From Mesorhizobium sp. B2-1-8 (GTDB taxonomy: Bacteria > Pseudomonadota > Alphaproteobacteria > Rhizobiales > Rhizobiaceae): 64,000 nucleotides of DNA. The stretch spans positions 248,001 through 312,000 of the forward strand of contig NZ_CP083952.1 in assembly GCF_006442545.2 (NCBI RefSeq), given 5' to 3'. The notes below the pieces were generated by a model that ran no database searches, was not told the origin of the DNA, and saw only the letters and a list, made by a program, of their open reading frames with translations. The translations under genes and the position numbers were made by a program. This document shows, piece after piece, positions 43,882 to 54,973 of the stretch. Each line of letters starts with the position of its first letter. Positions within the stretch are counted from its first letter, which is position 1.

Positions 43882-45321
43882 TCATCCCGCGAACGTATAA
43901 GCGGTCTTTACCGTGGTGTAGAACTCCATGGCGTAGCGGCCCTGCTCGCGCGGACCGAAGCTCGAGCCCTTGCGCCCGCCAAAGGGAACATGGAAGTCCA
44001 CACCCGCTGTCGGCAGGTTGACCATGACCATGCCGGCTTCGGAGTTGCGCTTGAAATGCGTGGCGTGCTTGAGGCTGGTGGTGCAGATGCCCGAGGTCAG
44101 GCCGAAGGGCGTGTCGTTGGCGACGGCCAGCGCTTCGTCATAGTCCTGGACGCGGATGACGCTGGCGACGGGCCCGAAAATCTCCTCGCGCGAGCTGCGC
44201 ATGGCGTTGGTGGCCCCGGTCAGCAGCGCCGGCTTGAGATAGAAACCCGGGGTCTTGCGGTCCAGCCGTTCGCCGCCGAAGGCGAGCGTGGCGCCTTCCC
44301 GGACGCCGATGGCGATATAGTCCTCGTCCTGCTTGAGCTGGGTCGCGTCGACCACCGGGCCGATCTGGGTCTGCGCATCGAGCGCATCGCCGATCACCAG
44401 CTTTTCCATGCGCTCCTTGAGCGCGTCGACGAAACGGTCGTGGATGCCGTTGGTGACGATCAAACGCGACGAGGCCGTGCAGCGCTGGCCCGTCGAGAAG
44501 AAGGCACCGTTCAGCGCGCAATCGACGGCGACCGCGAGATCGGCATCGTCGAGCACGACCAGCGGGTTCTTGCCGCCCATTTCGAGCTGGAACTTGCGCA
44601 TGTGCTCGACACTTGCCGCGGCGACGCGCTTGCCGGTTCCCACCGAGCCGGTGAAGGAGATGGCGTTGACGTCGGGGCTGTCGAGCATTGCCTGACCGAC
44701 CACCGAGCCCTTGCCCATGACGAGGTTCAGCACGCCCTTGGGCAGGCCGGCGCGATGCAGGATGTCGACGATGGACCAGGCGCTTTCGGGAACGAGTTCG
44801 GCCGGCTTGAAGACGATGGTGTTGCCGTGGGCAAGCGCCGGAGCGATCTTCCAGGCCGGAATGGCGATGGGGAAATTCCATGGCGTGATGATGCCGACCA
44901 CGCCGACCGCTTCGCGCGTGATCTCGACGCCGACGCCCGGCCGCACGCTTGGCACCACTTCCCCCGACAGGCGCAATGTTTCGCCGGCAAAGAAATCGAA
45001 TATCTGGGCGGCGCGGATGGTCTCGCCAATGCCCTCGGCCAGCGTCTTGCCTTCCTCCCGCGCCAGGTTGCGGCCAATTTCGTCCTTGCGTGCCAAGATC
45101 TCGTCGGCCGCCTTTTTCAGCACCGCGTGGCGCGCCAGCGGGCCGGAGCGGGACCATGCCGGAAACGCCGCCTTGGCCGCCGCGATCGCCTGGCTCGCCT
45201 GTTCGACACCCGCCGAGGCATATTCGCCGACGACGTCGCCGGTATCCGAGGGGTTGATGTTGCGGGAGCCTGCATCGCCAACCCACTCGCCATCGATGAG
45301 GTTCTTTCGAAACGCTGTCAT
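43882..45321 (-). CDS. Aldehyde dehydrogenase, alpha-ketoglutarate-semialdehyde type
   Basis: NAD(P)-dependent aldehyde dehydrogenase of 479 residues. GIITPWNFPIAIPAWKIAPA marks the cofactor site, QLEMGGKNPLVV carries the general-base Glu and FFSTGQRCTASSRLIV the nucleophilic Cys near residue 285. The GQRCTASSRLI signature is typical of the 2,5-dioxovalerate (alpha-ketoglutaric semialdehyde) dehydrogenase group used in pentose and hydroxyproline breakdown, so that substrate is likely but not proven. ATG 45321 follows AAGG. A TetR-type regulator is divergently transcribed. Confidence 0.85.
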   Translation of the reverse strand: MTAFRKNLIDGEWVGDAGSRNINPSDTGDVVGEYASAGVEQASQAIAAAKAAFPAWSRSGPLARHAVLKKAADEILARKDEIGRNLAREEGKTLAEGIGETIRAAQIFDFFAGETLRLSGEVVPSVRPGVGVEITREAVGVVGIITPWNFPIAIPAWKIAPALAHGNTIVFKPAELVPESAWSIVDILHRAGLPKGVLNLVMGKGSVVGQAMLDSPDVNAISFTGSVGTGKRVAAASVEHMRKFQLEMGGKNPLVVLDDADLAVAVDCALNGAFFSTGQRCTASSRLIVTNGIHDRFVDALKERMEKLVIGDALDAQTQIGPVVDATQLKQDEDYIAIGVREGATLAFGGERLDRKTPGFYLKPALLTGATNAMRSSREEIFGPVASVIRVQDYDEALAVANDTPFGLTSGICTTSLKHATHFKRNSEAGMVMVNLPTAGVDFHVPFGGRKGSSFGPREQGRYAMEFYTTVKTAYTFAG

Positions 45322-45545
45322 GTCCTTGCCTTCCCTGGCTGCTGGCCGCGCGGCGGCATCTGTCTGAAGTGGTATTTGCCAGACAATTGCCTTGCGGGAA
45401 AGCACGCACTGGACTCGAAGGCCGCGACAAAAGTCCCCGGGCCTGCGCTCATGCTTTCGCTGCAGCGGCGACTGTGCCGCGTCGACAACCAATCCAGCTA
45501 ACATCGGTGGATAGCTCTCCGGGTCAAGGTTGAATTGCCCTGTAC

Positions 45546-45555
45546 ACATATATGT
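45546..45555. promoter_or_regulatory. Possible TetR operator between aldehyde dehydrogenase and tetR
   Basis: ACATATATGT is a perfect ten-base palindrome in the 279-base divergent region, about 45 bases before the tetR start. Flanking bases add one partial match on each side. It is a plausible operator for the neighbouring regulator. Confidence 0.45.
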
Positions 45556-45600
45556 CCACGATCTTGCTTTGCCTGGTGCGGCGTGTCATGCGTCGTCTAG

Positions 45601-46260
45601 ATGGCAGCACTCGAGACGACGATCCAGCGCGCCGGCGCCACCGGCAACATCAAGGCCACGCGCGAAGACTGGCTGAAGCTTGCGCTTGAAACCCTGATCT
45701 CGGACGGCGTCGAACGCGTCCGCGTGCTGACGCTAGGCCAGCAGCTCGACGTCTCGCGCTCGAGCTTCTACTGGTATTTCAAGAGCCGCCAGGACCTGCT
45801 CGACCAGTTGCTGGACCACTGGCGGCAGACCAATACCCGATTCATCGTCGAGCGCGCCCAACGCCCTTCCGCGACGGTCATACGCGGGGTGATGGGCATT
45901 TTCGAATGCTGGGTGGACGATAGGCTGTTCGACCCCCGGCTGGATTTCGCGATCCGGGCCTGGGCTCGCCGCTCCCCGAGCATCCGGCGTGCGCTCGACG
46001 AGGCCGACGAAGAACGAGTCGATGCCATACGCGGCATGTTCATGCGTCATGGCTATGAGGAGGAAGACGCGTTCGTGCGCGCCCGCGTGCTTTATTTTAT
46101 GCAGATCGGTTACTATTCGCTCGAACTCAACGAGCCGATGAGCAGCCGTCTGCCGCATGTTGCCGCCTATCTGCGCAGCTTCACCGGCCGGGAGCCCTCG
46201 CCCCAGGATATCGAGGATTTCTCGCGCTACGTCGAGAAAACCCTTCCGCGCAGCCGGTAG
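45601..46260 (+). CDS. TetR family transcriptional regulator
   Basis: A 219-residue regulator. The N-terminal helix-turn-helix is ATREDWLKLALETLISDG with VLTLGQQLDVSRSSFYWYFKSRQDLLDQLL near residues 20-70, a typical TetR DNA-binding domain, and the rest is an all-helical ligand domain. It is divergent from the aldehyde dehydrogenase and probably controls it. The ligand is unknown. Confidence 0.85.
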   Translation: MAALETTIQRAGATGNIKATREDWLKLALETLISDGVERVRVLTLGQQLDVSRSSFYWYFKSRQDLLDQLLDHWRQTNTRFIVERAQRPSATVIRGVMGIFECWVDDRLFDPRLDFAIRAWARRSPSIRRALDEADEERVDAIRGMFMRHGYEEEDAFVRARVLYFMQIGYYSLELNEPMSSRLPHVAAYLRSFTGREPSPQDIEDFSRYVEKTLPRSR

Positions 46261-46386
46261 CCATCCATGAAAGCGAGCTGCGCATCCATGTCGATCGCGG
46301 TCTTGCAGCCTATTTCTGGACGTGGATGGAGATGGCTGCCGGCAACATCGCTGCCGGATCATCGAAGTCGCCGGCCGTGACCATGC

Positions 46387-46872
46387 TCAGAGCGTGAACG
46401 ACCAGAACAGGCAGGCCAGCGTCGCGGCGGCAAAGATTACGAAGAACAGGCTGCGCAAGAGCACATTGCGGCGGAGTTCGTTCATGACGAAATGGCAGCC
46501 GATGATCGCGGCCGCAAACAGGAAGCGCCAGTTCAGCACTGCCCGCAAGACCTCCCACTGACCAAAGGCCCATCTGGCGATGAGGAAGCCTATGATGGCC
46601 GCCAACAGCACGATCGCGGTCCAGAAAAGAGCGTCCGCGATGTGCGTCAAGACAATGCTGGCTGCCCTGATCGGCAGGATCATCATCAGCAAGGCGCTGA
46701 AGAAATAGGCCGCGGCAAGTGGAATGAATGTGCCGGCATCGGCGATACCGTCAAGCCGCCTCACACCGATCGCGCCATAGGGATAACCGTGCCTTGCCAC
46801 CGCCAGGCTCAGCGCCATCAGCAAGGCGGTCAGCACCGCGACCAATGCGAAGGATGTGAGGGCTTTGCTCAT
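46387..46872 (-). CDS. Hypothetical integral membrane protein
   Basis: 161 residues with about five hydrophobic segments (FALVAVLTALLMALSLAVA, IPLAAAYFFSALLMMIL, ADALFWTAIVLLAAIIGFL, WRFLFAAAIIGCHFVM, SLFFVIFAAATLACLFW). No enzymatic motif is visible. It is monocistronic between a TetR and a Crp-type regulator. Confidence 0.7.
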   Translation of the reverse strand: MSKALTSFALVAVLTALLMALSLAVARHGYPYGAIGVRRLDGIADAGTFIPLAAAYFFSALLMMILPIRAASIVLTHIADALFWTAIVLLAAIIGFLIARWAFGQWEVLRAVLNWRFLFAAAIIGCHFVMNELRRNVLLRSLFFVIFAAATLACLFWSFTL

Positions 46873-47171
46873 GGTGTTCCTGTCCCGGGCGAATCAGACA
46901 GGAAGTGATGTAACCGATGGTCGTAAATTGTGGGTAAGCTTTCACCGGGGATAACCGATGGTCGGATCGACAGCGCGCGCGTCCCGGCCGCCGGTGCCCT
47001 GATGCTCGACCGTCTTGTCGGCTACCTTCGCCACCTGTGGCGTCGCCCGACGCGGGCGCAATCGTTTGCCAAGCCCGCCCATGGAGCGTAGACTCAAGCA
47101 TCGGCCGCCCTTTAATCCGGATGCAGCCGACAGTGAGAGGTACGTGCTCTTGCCCGATGGGGAGAAGAGCG
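46873..47171. other. Intergenic region with no recognised element
   Basis: About 300 bases between the membrane protein and the Crp-like gene. No RNA gene, repeat or clear operator was found. A GGGGAGAAGAG ribosome site lies at its right end. Confidence 0.5.
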
Positions 47172-47873
47172 ATGCCTCAATCCACCTTTCGCAACCATGT
47201 TTTGAAAACCCTCACACCTGAGGATTTCGCGCGTTTACGGCCGTCGATGCATCACGTCGAACTGGCCATCAAAGCCCGGCTGGAGATCGCGTATCAGCCG
47301 ATCGAGCACGTATATTTTCCCGAGACGGGTATCGCATCGGTGGTCGCCGCCATGACCGGAGGGCGGCAAAGCGAAGTCGGCCTGATCGGCTATGACGGCA
47401 TGACGGGCATTACGGTCGTCCTCGGCCAGGACAGGTCTCCCAATGAAACCTATATCCAGGTCGCCAGCGACGGCTGGTCCCTGCCGGTTGAACCTCTTCG
47501 CATCGCGATTGCCGGGAGCCAGACCCTTCGCCCGTCACTGCTTCGCTACGCCCACGAATTCCTGATCCAGTCGTCGCGAACGGCGCTGGTCAATGGCCAT
47601 TCGAAAATCGAGGAACGGCTGGCCCGCTGGTTGCTCATGGTCAACGATCGCGCTGATGGAGATATCATCTATCTGACGCATGAATTTCTGGCGACCATGC
47701 TTGGTTCCCGACGGCCCGGCGTTACCACGGCTCTCCAGATGCTCGAATATCGAGGGCTGGTCCACGCCAGGCGCGGCGAGATCACCATCGTCGACCGCAC
47801 CGGAATGATAAAACTCACGGACGGTGCCTATGGCGAGGAGGAACAGCGTCACTTCGGCATCGCCTCCGGCTGA
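47172..47873 (+). CDS. Crp/Fnr family transcriptional regulator
   Basis: A 233-residue regulator with an N-terminal cyclic-nucleotide-binding fold (YQPIEHVYFPETGIASVVAA, EVGLIGYDGMTG) and a C-terminal winged helix: LTHEFLATMLGSRRPGVTTA and LQMLEYRGLVHARRGEITI. The RRPGVTT recognition helix is typical of rhizobial Crp-like proteins. No cysteines suggest an Fnr-type iron-sulfur cluster at the N terminus. ATG 47172 follows GGAG. Confidence 0.88.
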   Translation: MPQSTFRNHVLKTLTPEDFARLRPSMHHVELAIKARLEIAYQPIEHVYFPETGIASVVAAMTGGRQSEVGLIGYDGMTGITVVLGQDRSPNETYIQVASDGWSLPVEPLRIAIAGSQTLRPSLLRYAHEFLIQSSRTALVNGHSKIEERLARWLLMVNDRADGDIIYLTHEFLATMLGSRRPGVTTALQMLEYRGLVHARRGEITIVDRTGMIKLTDGAYGEEEQRHFGIASG

Positions 47874-47957
47874 ATGTCCGGAATCGGACATAGCCTTGAA
47901 GGCCTCCACATGTTGGTCGAAAGTAGTATTGGCTTGGATTTCAGGGAGGCATTCTTG

Positions 47958-48203
47958 ATGACCAACACGTTTCACACCATCACGGTGGAAGGAGCGGCCG
48001 AAGCCTACGTCCTTTCCAGGGGAAAGGCCCGCTTTCTCTCCATTGCACAAGCAATCCGCGCCATCCGGACACTTATGCCGGCATGCAACGCCACCGACCA
48101 CGAGTTGGAGGAAATGCTGGCGACGGCCTGCATCGCTCACATGGTGCCCGTCGCTTTCGACGCGGCCAGGCCGGATGGCTCACCATCGCGGCTCCATTCA
48201 TAG
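47958..48203 (+). CDS. Small conserved-looking protein, paralogue of the next
   Basis: 81 residues from ATG 47958, which follows GGAGG. The central part SIAQAIRAIRTLMPACNATDHELEEMLA aligns with SLSEVIGAVRKIFPLCELTDWELGDHIA of the following gene: both keep the IxAxRxxxPxCxxTDxEL pattern. It is a small helical protein of unknown role, downstream of the Crp-like gene and possibly co-transcribed. A longer frame from 47874 exists. Confidence 0.6.
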   Translation: MTNTFHTITVEGAAEAYVLSRGKARFLSIAQAIRAIRTLMPACNATDHELEEMLATACIAHMVPVAFDAARPDGSPSRLHS

Positions 48204-48210
48204 GCCGGAG

Positions 48211-48438
48211 ATGCCCGCGCTTGCGCAAAGGACTGCTCCCGCGGACGTTCGCCAGGCGATTGTCCGCTACCTGATCGACAATGTCGACAGCCCCAGCGTT
48301 TCGCTGTCCGAGGTTATCGGCGCCGTGAGAAAGATATTTCCGCTTTGCGAGCTCACGGATTGGGAACTTGGCGACCACATAGCGCGAAGCGCGATCGATG
48401 CGGGATTTGCCATCGAATTCGATGCCGACGTTCCGTGA
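48211..48438 (+). CDS. Small protein, paralogue of the previous
   Basis: 75 residues from ATG 48211, eight bases after the previous stop. It shares the C-TDxEL helix pattern of the previous small protein and ends IEFDADVP, as the former ends with VAFDAARP. The tandem pair suggests duplication. No function known. Confidence 0.6.
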   Translation: MPALAQRTAPADVRQAIVRYLIDNVDSPSVSLSEVIGAVRKIFPLCELTDWELGDHIARSAIDAGFAIEFDADVP

Positions 48439-48606
48439 CCGTAGGAACGCGGTCGTCCCCCCAATTGTTGATTGAGGGTTGCATCCCAGATGCGCAACCG
48501 AAGCAATCGACGCCACCGCGAGCCGGAGACGTCACGCCAGATGAGGTACATTTGTAGAGTAAAGCCTTGAAATCAAAGGGTTTCCTTAAAACCCCCAGAG
48601 ACTGTT

Positions 48607-48682
<76 letters not shown>

Positions 48683-48854
48683 ACTCCCGGCAGTCAGCCG
48701 GCGCCGTTTCCGGCGAGAGATCGGCGCGGGTTGGAAGACCGCGCCGTTAGTGCAGGCGGCTTCTAACCCCGCCTTTCCCAGATATCAAGCCTTCATCGCC
48801 GGCTTTTTCTTCACAGGCCGTGAAAGCCGGCAAACGCTTGCGTTCGAGACCTTG

Positions 48855-49244
48855 TCAGACCTCGTCGTCGTCGTCGCCGACGCCGATCATGTCGGAAACG
48901 TCGTCTTCTTCTTCCTCTTCGTCGGCAAGGAACGTATCGTCCTCGTCGTCGCCGAGATCGACATCATCCTCGTCATCACCGAGATCGGGAAGATCGTCGC
49001 TCTTGGTATCGTCTTCCGCCTCTTCGAGCGAGACGACCTCGACGCCCTCTTCGTCCTCGGCGTCCACTTCCTTCTCGGCCACTTCCTCCTCCTCCTCGAC
49101 GGCGGCGATCTTGCCTTCCTCGAAATAGGAGCGCGGATAGGTCTTGCCCGTATAGGGCGAGACGATCGGGTCTTTGTTCAGGTCGTAGAATTTCCGGCCC
49201 GTTTCCGGGTCGATGCGTTTTGTGCCAAGTTCGGTTTTTGCCAC
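48855..49244 (-). CDS. FYDLN acid domain protein
   Basis: 129 residues from a GTG at 49244. The N terminus KTELGTKRIDPETGRKFYDL contains the FYDLN motif that names the family (NKDPIVSPYTG follows); the C-terminal two-thirds is a long low-complexity acidic tail of Glu and Asp runs. The family is widespread in alphaproteobacteria next to tRNA-Ala and aroA, as here. Function is unknown. Confidence 0.9.
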   Translation of the reverse strand: MAKTELGTKRIDPETGRKFYDLNKDPIVSPYTGKTYPRSYFEEGKIAAVEEEEEVAEKEVDAEDEEGVEVVSLEEAEDDTKSDDLPDLGDDEDDVDLGDDEDDTFLADEEEEEDDVSDMIGVGDDDDEV

Positions 49245-49411
49245 GGCAAGCCTCGTCGATAAAAGAGTGGTCCCCTTAACCACAGTTTGCAGCGCTGTCA
49301 AAGCGAAAAGCCGGCGTCACAAAACCAAGCACTGAAAGGCCTCGCGCCAAGTGACGACCATGGGGATGACCATTTCGCCTCGCCGTGATACGAGACCGCC
49401 GCAACAAATGA

Positions 49412-50809
<1,398 letters not shown>

Positions 50810-50867
50810 TTTCCAGCGTCAACGTGCTGTCTTTCGTGCCTGAAAGCGCAATGTCGGAATCGCGGCA

Positions 50868-51371
50868 ATGATGGGCAGACAGGTCAATTTCTGGTTGTCA
50901 GACAAAGATCAAATTGAACTTCAGTCCATCGTTCTTTCAAAGGGCTCGTTTGCGGTGATCAACACCCAGTTAAAGGCGCCGGCAATCTTGCTGAAAGAAA
51001 AATTCGAACGGGTGCATCTGGAGCATAAGGTCGAGCGCTTTCATATCGTTCCCAAGGCACTAAGCGAGGAAATAGTTTGGGAGCACAACCCATACAACGG
51101 CACCTACGATCCCGATCTCAGCCGCTCATCTGTGATACAATACAATCCGTGCCGGATCGAAGGCAGTTCAATTTTTCAGGGTCGATTTTATTTTCAGGCG
51201 CGCTACGTCGACGATCTTGGGCAATTGGTAGAGAAGCATGCGATGTTCACCAAGATTGGCGACGCACTGCTACGCCTAGTCCGGAAAAATCTAAATCATC
51301 TGCACAGTGGCTTTTACGCTGGAAATGAGGCTCTGAAGCTGAAGGATGCGGGTTTCCAGTTTCGACCCTAG
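50868..51371 (+). CDS. Hypothetical protein between aroA and cmk
   Basis: 167 residues, no signal peptide or membrane segment. Sequence is rich in aromatic and charged residues (NFWLSDKDQIELQSIVLSKG, ERFHIVPKALSEEIVWEHNP). No family recognised. Its base composition is more AT-rich than aroA and cmk, and it interrupts the usual aroA-cmk-rpsA order, so it may have been acquired. A toxin-immunity or phage-derived origin is possible, but I have no evidence beyond composition. Confidence 0.6.
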   Translation: MMGRQVNFWLSDKDQIELQSIVLSKGSFAVINTQLKAPAILLKEKFERVHLEHKVERFHIVPKALSEEIVWEHNPYNGTYDPDLSRSSVIQYNPCRIEGSSIFQGRFYFQARYVDDLGQLVEKHAMFTKIGDALLRLVRKNLNHLHSGFYAGNEALKLKDAGFQFRP

Positions 51372-51404
51372 CACTTACAAGCATTAAGTCTTCGAGGTAG
51401 CGAA

Positions 51405-52049
51405 TTGCCCTTTACCATCGCCATCGACGGCCCTGCCGGTGCCGGCAAAGGCACGCTGGCACGGCGGCTCGCTGACCATTACCGGCTGAACCTGCTGGAC
51501 ACCGGCCTCACCTATCGAGCTGTCGCCGATGCGCTGCTTCGGCTCGGTCTGCCGCTCGACAACGTCTCGGCGGCCGAGACGGCGGCGCGCCAGGTCGACC
51601 TGGCAAAGCTCGACCGTACCGTGCTGTCGGCGCATGCGGTCGGCGAAGCGGCTTCGAAGGTCGCGGTTTTCCCGACCGTGCGGCGCATCCTGGTCGAAAA
51701 GCAGCGCGACTTCGCCAGGACGCCGCCGGGCGCGGTGCTTGACGGCCGCGACATCGGCACCGTCGTGTGCCCCGACGCCGACATCAAACTCTATGTGACG
51801 GCCAGCCCCGAAGTGCGGGCACAACGCCGGCTGGCCGAAATCGAAAGCATCGGCGGCACCGCCGATTTCGCCGAAATCCTTGCCGACATCCAACGCCGCG
51901 ACGAGCGCGACATGGGCCGGGCGGATTCGCCGTTGAAGCCGGCCGCCGACGCGCACTTGCTTGATACCAGCGAAATGGCTATAGAAGCCGCGTTTCTCGC
52001 GGCCATGTCTGTCATCGACGACGTGCTGGCCAAGAGAAACAAGGCCTGA
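51405..52049 (+). CDS. cmk: Cytidylate kinase
   Basis: Phosphorylates CMP and dCMP with ATP, 214 residues. P-loop [33 protein letters not shown] and the [13 protein letters not shown] motif with SPEVRAQRR are all typical. A TTG start at 51405 is chosen because GAGG precedes it and the protein aligns from MPFTIAIDG. Next to rpsA, as in most bacteria. Confidence 0.95.
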   Translation: MPFTIAIDGPAGAGKGTLARRLADHYRLNLLDTGLTYRAVADALLRLGLPLDNVSAAETAARQVDLAKLDRTVLSAHAVGEAASKVAVFPTVRRILVEKQRDFARTPPGAVLDGRDIGTVVCPDADIKLYVTASPEVRAQRRLAEIESIGGTADFAEILADIQRRDERDMGRADSPLKPAADAHLLDTSEMAIEAAFLAAMSVIDDVLAKRNKA

Positions 52050-52254
52050 TCCGGGTTTTCATGCTGCTTCCGATTGCCGGAGGCGACGAAAATACCCATA
52101 TCGGGCACGAACCAGCCTGCCAGCATTCTTCATGCGCCGGAATTGCCGCTTAAAGGCGGCCCAGGGCTTTTTAGCCCGGAACGCCGGCAGGCCAACGCAA
52201 CGCTAACCCACGGCGCCCGTCCCGCTCGAAACGCGGGGCACTCCAGGAGAAACA

Positions 52255-53952
52255 ATGTCAGCTGCAAATCCCACTCGCGATGATTTCGCGAGCCTTCTCG
52301 AAGAATCATTCACCACCGGCCACTCCGGCGAAGGTCAGGTCGTCAAGGGCACGATCACCGCGATCGAAAAGGACATGGCCATCATCGACGTCGGCCTCAA
52401 GGTCGAAGGCCGCGTGCCGCTGAAGGAATTCGGCGTCAAGGGCAAGGACACCACCCTCAAGGTCGGTGACACCGTCGAAGTCTATGTCGAGCGCATCGAG
52501 AACGCGCTTGGCGAAGCGATGCTTTCGCGTGAGAAGGCCCGCCGCGAAGAGAGCTGGGTCCGTCTCGAAGAGAAGTTCACCAAGGGTGAGCGCGTCGAAG
52601 GCGTCATCTTCAACCAGGTCAAGGGCGGCTTCACCGTCGACCTCGACGGCGCCGTGGCCTTCCTGCCGCGCAGCCAGGTCGATATCCGCCCGATCCGCGA
52701 CGTATCCCCGCTGATGCACAACCCGCAGCCCTTCGAGATCCTCAAGATGGATCGCCGCCGCGGCAACATCGTGGTGTCGCGCCGTACCGTGCTCGAGGAG
52801 AGCCGCGCCGAACAGCGTTCGGAAATCGTGCAGAACCTCGAAGAAGGCCAGGTTGTCGAAGGCGTCGTCAAGAACATCACCGACTACGGTGCGTTCGTCG
52901 ACCTCGGCGGCATCGACGGTCTGCTGCATGTCACCGACATGGCATGGCGCCGCGTCAACCATCCGACCGAAATCCTCAACATCGGTCAGACGGTCAAGGT
53001 GCAGATCATCCGCATCAACCAGGAAACCCACCGCATCTCGCTCGGCATGAAGCAGCTCGAGAGCGATCCGTGGTCCGAGATCGGCACCAAGTTCCCGATT
53101 GGCAAGAAGATCAAGGGCACCGTCACCAACATCACCGACTACGGCGCGTTCGTCGAGCTGGAGCCGGGCATCGAGGGTCTCATCCACGTTTCGGAAATGT
53201 CGTGGACGAAGAAGAACGTGCATCCCGGCAAGATCCTGTCGACGACGCAGGAAGTCGACGTGGTGGTACTCGAGGTCGATCCGGCCAAGCGCCGCATCTC
53301 GCTCGGCCTCAAGCAGACGCTGGAAAATCCGTGGCAGGCTTTCGCCATGAGCCATCCGGTCGGCAGCCAGGTCGAGGGCGAGGTCAAGAACAAGACCGAG
53401 TTCGGCCTGTTCATCGGCCTCGAAGGCGACGTGGACGGCATGGTCCACCTCTCCGACCTCGACTGGACCCGTCCGGGCGAGCAGGTCATCGAAGAGTACA
53501 ATCGCGGCGACATGGTCAAGGCGCAGGTGCTCGACGTCGACATCGACAAGGAGCGCATCTCGCTCGGCATCAAGCAGCTGGCCAAGGATACGGTCGGTGA
53601 AGCCGCGACGTCAGGCGAACTGCGCAAGAACGCGGTCGTCACCTGCGAAGTCATCGGCGTCAAGGATGGCGGTCTGGAAGTGCGGCTGGTCGACAGCGGC
53701 ATCGAGACCTTCATCAAGCGCTCCGACCTCAGCCGCGATCGCGACGAGCAGCGCCCCGAGCGCTTCACCGTCGGCCAGAAGGTCGACGCCCGCGTCATCG
53801 CCTTCGACAAGAAGACCCGCAAGCTGCAGGTCTCGATCAAGGCGCTGGAAATCGCCGAAGAGAAGGAAGCGGTGGCCCAGTACGGCTCGACCGACTCCGG
53901 CGCTTCGCTGGGCGATATCCTGGGTGCCGCGCTGAAGAAGCAGGGCAGCTAA
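52255..53952 (+). CDS. rpsA: 30S ribosomal protein S1
   Basis: 565 residues made of six S1 (OB-fold) repeats, for example GAFVDLGGIDGLLHVTDMAW, GAFVELEPGIEGLIHVSEMS and GLFIGLEGDVDGMVHLSDLD at roughly 90-residue spacing. It docks mRNA to the 30S subunit. Start ATG 52255 preceded by CAGGAGAAAC. A strong bidirectional terminator follows. Confidence 0.98.
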   Translation: MSAANPTRDDFASLLEESFTTGHSGEGQVVKGTITAIEKDMAIIDVGLKVEGRVPLKEFGVKGKDTTLKVGDTVEVYVERIENALGEAMLSREKARREESWVRLEEKFTKGERVEGVIFNQVKGGFTVDLDGAVAFLPRSQVDIRPIRDVSPLMHNPQPFEILKMDRRRGNIVVSRRTVLEESRAEQRSEIVQNLEEGQVVEGVVKNITDYGAFVDLGGIDGLLHVTDMAWRRVNHPTEILNIGQTVKVQIIRINQETHRISLGMKQLESDPWSEIGTKFPIGKKIKGTVTNITDYGAFVELEPGIEGLIHVSEMSWTKKNVHPGKILSTTQEVDVVVLEVDPAKRRISLGLKQTLENPWQAFAMSHPVGSQVEGEVKNKTEFGLFIGLEGDVDGMVHLSDLDWTRPGEQVIEEYNRGDMVKAQVLDVDIDKERISLGIKQLAKDTVGEAATSGELRKNAVVTCEVIGVKDGGLEVRLVDSGIETFIKRSDLSRDRDEQRPERFTVGQKVDARVIAFDKKTRKLQVSIKALEIAEEKEAVAQYGSTDSGASLGDILGAALKKQGS

Positions 53953-53977
53953 GCCCCTCATATAGCTCAAAAACAAA

Positions 53978-54006
53978 CCCCGCCGGATCGCTCCGGCGGG
54001 GTTTTT
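53978..54006. terminator. Bidirectional Rho-independent terminator
   Basis: CCCCGCCGGA (53978-53987) pairs with TCCGGCGGGG (53992-54001) around a four-base loop, with T-run on the right and A-rich on the left. It separates the convergent rpsA and SDR genes. Confidence 0.92.
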
Positions 54007-54028
54007 CTTTGGTGAATGCTCTTGAAGC

Positions 54029-54736
54029 TCAGGCCCTGCCGTAGAGCGGCACCAGCGTTCCGCTCATTGCCCGGTTGGTGGGCGAGGCGAGATAGGCGAT
54101 GGCCTCGGCCGCCGCTTCGAGGCTGACCCACTTGGTGAAATCGGCATCCGGCATATCGGCGCGGTTGGCCGGCGTGTCGAGCGTCGAGGGGGCCACGGCA
54201 TTGACTAGGATGCCGTTGGCCTTGAGCTCTTCCGCCATTGCCACTGTCATGGCGGCCACCGCCGCCTTGCTGGCGGTGTAGGCGACCATCCCGGCGCCGC
54301 GCCTGGGGTCGAGCCCGGCGCGCGCGGTGACATTGACGATGCGGCCGGCAGAGCCCGACGCCAGCATCGAGCGGATAGCCGCGCGGCTGCACAGGAAGGC
54401 GGTGCGGGCGTTGGTATCCATCATCTCGGCAAAGGACGCCGATTCGATCTTTTCCACCGGCGCCATGGCAAAGCCGCCCGCCAGATGGATCGATCCCCAC
54501 AAGGCAGGAACCAGAGAATAGAAGGCTTCGACCTTGGCGGAGTCCGACAGGTCGACATTGTGCGCCAGTTTGACATTATCGTGCGTGGTGAAGGGAAAGT
54601 GTGAAGGTGCGGCGGCGTGCGCGTTCGGCACATGGCAGATCGCGCCCTGCTCCAGCAGTCTGCCGACCACCGCCCCACCGAGCGCGCCGGTTCCACCGGT
54701 CACAACGATATGCCTGCCTTCAAGTGTTTCCGTCAT
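54029..54736 (-). CDS. SDR family oxidoreductase
   Basis: 235 residues. TGGTGALGGAVVGRL gives the cofactor loop near residue 15, NVTARAGLDPRR the Ser region and YTASKAAVAAM the YxxxK pair near residue 150. No clear specificity signal. Convergent with rpsA, likely monocistronic. Confidence 0.85.
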   Translation of the reverse strand: MTETLEGRHIVVTGGTGALGGAVVGRLLEQGAICHVPNAHAAAPSHFPFTTHDNVKLAHNVDLSDSAKVEAFYSLVPALWGSIHLAGGFAMAPVEKIESASFAEMMDTNARTAFLCSRAAIRSMLASGSAGRIVNVTARAGLDPRRGAGMVAYTASKAAVAAMTVAMAEELKANGILVNAVAPSTLDTPANRADMPDADFTKWVSLEAAAEAIAYLASPTNRAMSGTLVPLYGRA

Positions 54737-54973
54737 CCTGGACCGCTCCTGTCATTTTTATGACTTTTGTCGTTGATTTGCCGCGCCGACGCGAAGCGTC
54801 GCGCCTTTCAGTCGATCACTCAACCGATATCTCGACATGGCAGCCGTCACGTCTTTGCATGCGTCAGGACGCCGTCGAATAGCGAAGCCGCCCGGAAGCG
54901 GCTCATGTCTTGCAAAAACCAAGCCGGCGAATGGTCCGCTTCCGGACGAGGGACCGAGGCTGGCTCGGACGAT

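Noticed and set aside
50868..51371. Toxin-immunity protein
   Set aside because: No toxin gene or recognisable immunity domain is adjacent, so the label was not used.
52306..53448. A 380-codon minus-strand frame
   Set aside because: Antisense to rpsA; composition mirrors the S1 codons.
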